Shown here in pieces: positions 60,274-62,951 of a stretch of DNA of 62,951 bases. This DNA comes from an uncultured Oscillibacter sp. (GTDB lineage Bacteria; Bacillota; Clostridia; Oscillospirales; Oscillospiraceae): positions 43,074-106,024 of the forward strand of contig CAJOHW010000006.1 in NCBI GenBank assembly GCA_905234565.1, in the 5' to 3' direction. The position numbers and the translations under genes are program-made. Positions within the stretch are counted from its first letter, which is position 1. Each line of letters begins with the position of its first letter. A model generated the notes under the pieces. That model was not told the origin of the DNA. It was given only the letters and a program-made list of their open reading frames with translations, and did not search any database.

Positions 60274-60978
60274 ATGGAAGCGGCATTGTTGGGAACGGCG
60301 GGCGTGTTGGAACAGGAGCGCAGACGGCGTCAGGAGCGGGTCCGGGCCAGGAATGAACCGCCCCGGCTCAGCGCGGAGGAGGAACGGTTCAACACCCTGA
60401 GCCACGGCGCGGGGGTGCTTCTGGGCGCGGTCTGCACCGCGTTGCTGCTGGCAAAGTCCGATACGGCTTGGAAACTGGCGGCCTCCCTGGTGTACGGCGG
60501 CAGTATGACCCTCATGATGCTCATGAGCAGCATCTACCACGCCATGCCCACAGGCTCCGGGGCGAAACGGTTCTGCCGCCGCCTGGACTATACCTCCATC
60601 TTCCTCCTCATCGGCGGTACCTTCGCCCCGATTCTGCTGGTGTATCTGGGGGGTACGGCGGGACTGCTCCTGTTCTGCGGCCAGTGGGCCGTGATTCTGG
60701 CGGGAGCGGGCCTGGTGCTGGCCTTCGGACCGGGACAGTGGCGGGCCGCCATGTTCACCCTGTATTTCGTGCTGGGCTGGAGCGGCCTGGCCTTTCTGCC
60801 GGAGTTCTTCCGCAACGCCCCTACCCTTCTGTGGTTCATCCTCATGGGCGGCATCGTCTACACCACGGGCATGATCCCCTTCGCCCGGAAGCGGAAATAT
60901 GACCACTGCGTCTGGCACCTCTTTGTGCTGGCGGCGGCCCTTCTCCACTTCCTCGGCATCTATACGCAGATCTATTGA
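60274..60978 (+). CDS. Hemolysin III family membrane protein
   Basis: The 234-residue protein belongs to the PAQR/HlyIII family. About seven membrane helices are visible, with the conserved SSIYHAMP, RRLDYTSIFLLIGGTFAP and YDHCVWHLFVLAAALLHF, whose Ser, Asp and His residues bind zinc in this superfamily. The role in bacteria is uncertain, and hydrolase activity on lipids is suggested. An extra charged N-terminus of about 38 residues precedes the first helix. AGGAGG precedes the ATG at 60274. Confidence 0.9.
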   Translation: MEAALLGTAGVLEQERRRRQERVRARNEPPRLSAEEERFNTLSHGAGVLLGAVCTALLLAKSDTAWKLAASLVYGGSMTLMMLMSSIYHAMPTGSGAKRFCRRLDYTSIFLLIGGTFAPILLVYLGGTAGLLLFCGQWAVILAGAGLVLAFGPGQWRAAMFTLYFVLGWSGLAFLPEFFRNAPTLLWFILMGGIVYTTGMIPFARKRKYDHCVWHLFVLAAALLHFLGIYTQIY

Positions 60979-60995
60979 ATCGTCCTTCTGTGCAT

Positions 60996-61038
60996 CGAAC
61001 CGCCCTGTCCGGCCTGGACAAGGCGGTTCGAGGATTTT
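60996..61038 (+). terminator. Terminator after the hemolysin-III gene
   Basis: CGAACCGCC pairs with GGCGGTTCG, with an inner TGTCC/GGACA stem, followed by AGGATTTTCC. Confidence 0.65.
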
Positions 61039-61074
61039 CCCCCAGATCCGGCAGGGTTCCCCCGGGCCGGACGG

Positions 61075-61103
61075 TTGCAAATCCGCAGCGGTTCCGGTAT
61101 AAT
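61075..61103 (+). promoter_or_regulatory. Hsp70-like gene promoter
   Basis: TTGCAA (61075-61080) and TATAAT (61098-61103) are 17 nt apart. No CIRCE is present. Confidence 0.7.
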
Positions 61104-61151
61104 AGGCCTGTTACATCCTCTATGAACCAGCGGAGGGAACGGGGGCAGGTT

Positions 61152-62879
61152 ATGGCGATCATCGGAATTGATTTGGGCACCACCAACTCTCTGGCGGCGG
61201 TATGGCGGAGGGGACGCAGCGAACTGATCCCCAACGCGGCGGGAGAGTTTTTGACCCCCAGCGTGGTCAGCGTGGACGACGACGGGACAATCCTGGTGGG
61301 CAGGGCGGCGGCGGACCGCCTGGTCTCCCATCCGGACCGCACTGCCGCCGGCTTCAAACGGGATCTGGGCACCGATCAGCGCCGCCGTCTGGGCAGCCTC
61401 TCCTTCTCCCCGGAAGAACTGGCCTCCTTTGTCCTCCGCTCCCTGCGTCAGGACGCAGAACAGTTCCTGGGAGAGCCAGTGGAGGAAGCCGTCCTCAGCG
61501 TCCCCGCCTACTTCGCTGAGGACCAGCGCGCCGCCGCAAAACGGGCCGCCGCCCTGGCGGGACTGCGGGTGGATCGGCTCATCAACGAGCCCTCCGCCGC
61601 CGCTGTGGCCGGGGCAGATGGAAAGGAGTCCCTGTCCCTGGTATTTGACTTCGGCGGAGGCACTCTGGACGTGTCCCTGGTGGAGCGGTTTGAGAACGTC
61701 ATCAGCGTCACGGCGGTCAGCGGCGACAACCGTTTGGGCGGCCGGGACTTCGACGAGGCCATTGCCCGGGCCTTCTGCCGGGAGACGGGCCTGGTGTACG
61801 GGAACCTGTCCCCCCGGCAGAGGGGCATTCTGCTGCGGCAGGCGGAGAGCTGTAAGATCGCTTTGAGCTTCCGGGAACCGGTACTCATGGCGGTGAATGA
61901 CGGGGAGATGGCGGCGTCCCTGCTCTTGACCGGGGAGTGGGTCATCCGCAAGTGCGGGAACCTGTTCCGCCGCATGGCTGCCCCGGTGCGGAAGGTGTTT
62001 TTGGACGCCGGCATCGCCCCCGCCGAACTGGACAGCCTGGTCCTGGTGGGCGGTTCCAGCCAAATGCCGGTGGTGCGGGGGTATATCGCCGGAATCTTAG
62101 GTTTGGAACCCGCCAGGATTCCCCGTCCCGACACGGCGGTGGCCCTGGGTCTGGGATACTGCGCCGGCATGAAGGGCGGTGCGGCGGATCTGCGGGAACT
62201 GGTGCTGACAGACGTGTGCCCCTTTACCCTGGGCATCGACGTGCTGAACCGGGGGGAACCGGGACGGCCCCTCATGTCCCCTATCATTGAGCGGAACAGC
62301 GTCCTGCCCGCCAGCAAAGAGGCCTTCTACCGTACGTCCCACGACAACCAGGACCGGGTGGAAATCCGGATCTATCAGGGGGAACACCGCTACTGCGGCG
62401 ACAACCTGTATCTGGGCAAGCTGTCTTTGGACGTGGCCCCGGCCCCCAGAGGGGAACAGTCCGTGCGGGTGCGGTTTACCTATGACATCAACGGCCTCTT
62501 AGAGGTAGAAGCCATCGGCGGAAACGGCCAGCACTCCCGGCTGATCCTCCGCAAGGGCGGCATGGAGGAGACAGAGGCCCTGCGGCGGCTGGAAGAACTG
62601 AAAAACCTAAAACTCCATCCCCGAAACCAGGAGACCAACCGGGCCGTCACCGCCCGGGGAGAGCGGCTGTACGCCATGACCGTAGGAGATCTCCGCAACC
62701 GGGTGGGACAGACCTTAGACTGGTTTCAGCATCAGCTGTCCAGCCAGGAGCCTCTGCGTATCGCCCGGGCAAGGCGGCAGACGGACCGCTTCTTCGATCA
62801 GGTGGAGGCCTATCTGGGGGACACCGCCTTTCCCTACGCCGCCACAGAGGAGCCCCCGGAAGGAGAGGAGGACCTTTGA
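61152..62879 (+). CDS. Hsp70 family chaperone, HscC-like
   Basis: The 575-residue protein is a second Hsp70, distinct from DnaK. It has [49 protein letters not shown] and TDVCPFTLGIDVLNRG. The substrate domain is shorter than in DnaK and the usual acidic tail is reduced to EEPPEGEEDL, which fits HscC. The start at 61152 fits the family. A J-domain protein gene overlaps its stop, as hscC and its J partner are neighbours in Escherichia coli, so the pair is likely to work together on special clients. Confidence 0.9.
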   Translation: MAIIGIDLGTTNSLAAVWRRGRSELIPNAAGEFLTPSVVSVDDDGTILVGRAAADRLVSHPDRTAAGFKRDLGTDQRRRLGSLSFSPEELASFVLRSLRQDAEQFLGEPVEEAVLSVPAYFAEDQRAAAKRAAALAGLRVDRLINEPSAAAVAGADGKESLSLVFDFGGGTLDVSLVERFENVISVTAVSGDNRLGGRDFDEAIARAFCRETGLVYGNLSPRQRGILLRQAESCKIALSFREPVLMAVNDGEMAASLLLTGEWVIRKCGNLFRRMAAPVRKVFLDAGIAPAELDSLVLVGGSSQMPVVRGYIAGILGLEPARIPRPDTAVALGLGYCAGMKGGAADLRELVLTDVCPFTLGIDVLNRGEPGRPLMSPIIERNSVLPASKEAFYRTSHDNQDRVEIRIYQGEHRYCGDNLYLGKLSLDVAPAPRGEQSVRVRFTYDINGLLEVEAIGGNGQHSRLILRKGGMEETEALRRLEELKNLKLHPRNQETNRAVTARGERLYAMTVGDLRNRVGQTLDWFQHQLSSQEPLRIARARRQTDRFFDQVEAYLGDTAFPYAATEEPPEGEEDL

Positions 62880-62951
62880 ACTGGCCCTGGCAGGAATTGG
62901 GCCTCTCCGGCCCCTGCTCCCTGTCCGAAATCCGCCGGGCCTATGCCGCAC
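62876..62951 (+). CDS. J-domain protein, N-terminal fragment cut by window end
   Basis: The first 25 residues read MNWPWQELGLSGPCSLSEIRRAYAA. The Trp, LGL and EIRRAYA pattern is that of the start of divergent J domains. The start is TTG at 62876, overlapping the Hsp70 stop (TTGA), with GGAGG upstream. The rest, including the HPD motif, lies outside the window. It is the probable co-chaperone of the HscC-like Hsp70. Confidence 0.65.
   Translation, partial: MNWPWQELGLSGPCSLSEIRRAYAA

Overview
The window is a GC-rich stretch of chromosome from an anaerobic, spore-forming Firmicute, most likely a Clostridia of the Oscillospirales group. The evidence is an [FeFe] hydrogenase, the sporulation genes spoIIID and spoIIR, a SleL-type spore hydrolase, an HrcA/CIRCE heat-shock circuit, Gram-positive wall genes (LCP, LtaS-like, PBP1a), and many TTGACA/TTGCAA-17-TATAAT promoters with AGGAGG ribosome binding sites. 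No tRNA, rRNA, insertion sequence or CRISPR array was seen.

Layout. 1-3.3 kb: mnmE diverges from a monomeric group-B-like [FeFe] hydrogenase. 3.3-8.3 kb: two small unknown genes, a terminator, then a tightly coupled five-gene operon (HPr-kinase-like, PqqD-like, S26B-like peptidase, ABC exporter, nucleotidyltransferase) that resembles a peptide-tailoring cassette without a recognisable cyclase or precursor. 8.4-11.2 kb: rpsF-ssb-rpsR and pncB. 11.3-15.4 kb: an amino-acid ABC transporter, an anchored glycosidase-like protein and rpiB. 15.5-22.1 kb: the hrcA-grpE-dnaK-dnaJ heat-shock operon. grpE is frameshifted, and an AT-rich three-gene cassette (AAA+ ATPase, unknown protein, Mrr-like nuclease) sits between grpE and dnaK. 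22.2-24 kb: an LCP protein with an SPARTA repeat, and spoIIID. 24-30 kb: an oligopeptide ABC transporter. 30.2-32.7 kb: a TIR-NACHT-repeat protein. 32.9-42.7 kb: wall and envelope genes, secG and small conserved unknowns. 42.7-43.2 kb: a repeat-rich gap with a candidate structured RNA. 43.2-47.5 kb: purB, purA and a DUF1846 gene. 47.7-50.4 kb: dapA-dapB-dapH behind a lysine riboswitch. 50.5-54.2 kb: an unknown acidic-tailed protein, ApbE and SleL. 54.4-58.4 kb: a PTS operon (EIIBCA, HPr, EI) with a cre site. 58.5-62.95 kb: DegV, SpoIIR, a hemolysin-III protein, and an HscC-like Hsp70 followed by the start of a J-domain partner.

How the genes work together. Lysine/diaminopimelate synthesis feeds the wall-building genes. 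The PTS operon couples sugar uptake to carbon repression. HrcA and CIRCE control the chaperone operon and probably co-express the inserted ATPase/nuclease cassette. The strongest candidates for undescribed biology are that inserted cassette (about 18.68-20.37 kb), the HprK/PqqD/S26/ABC/NTase operon (4.1-8.3 kb), the TIR-NACHT protein, and a family of about 70-nt intergenic repeats found at three sites.
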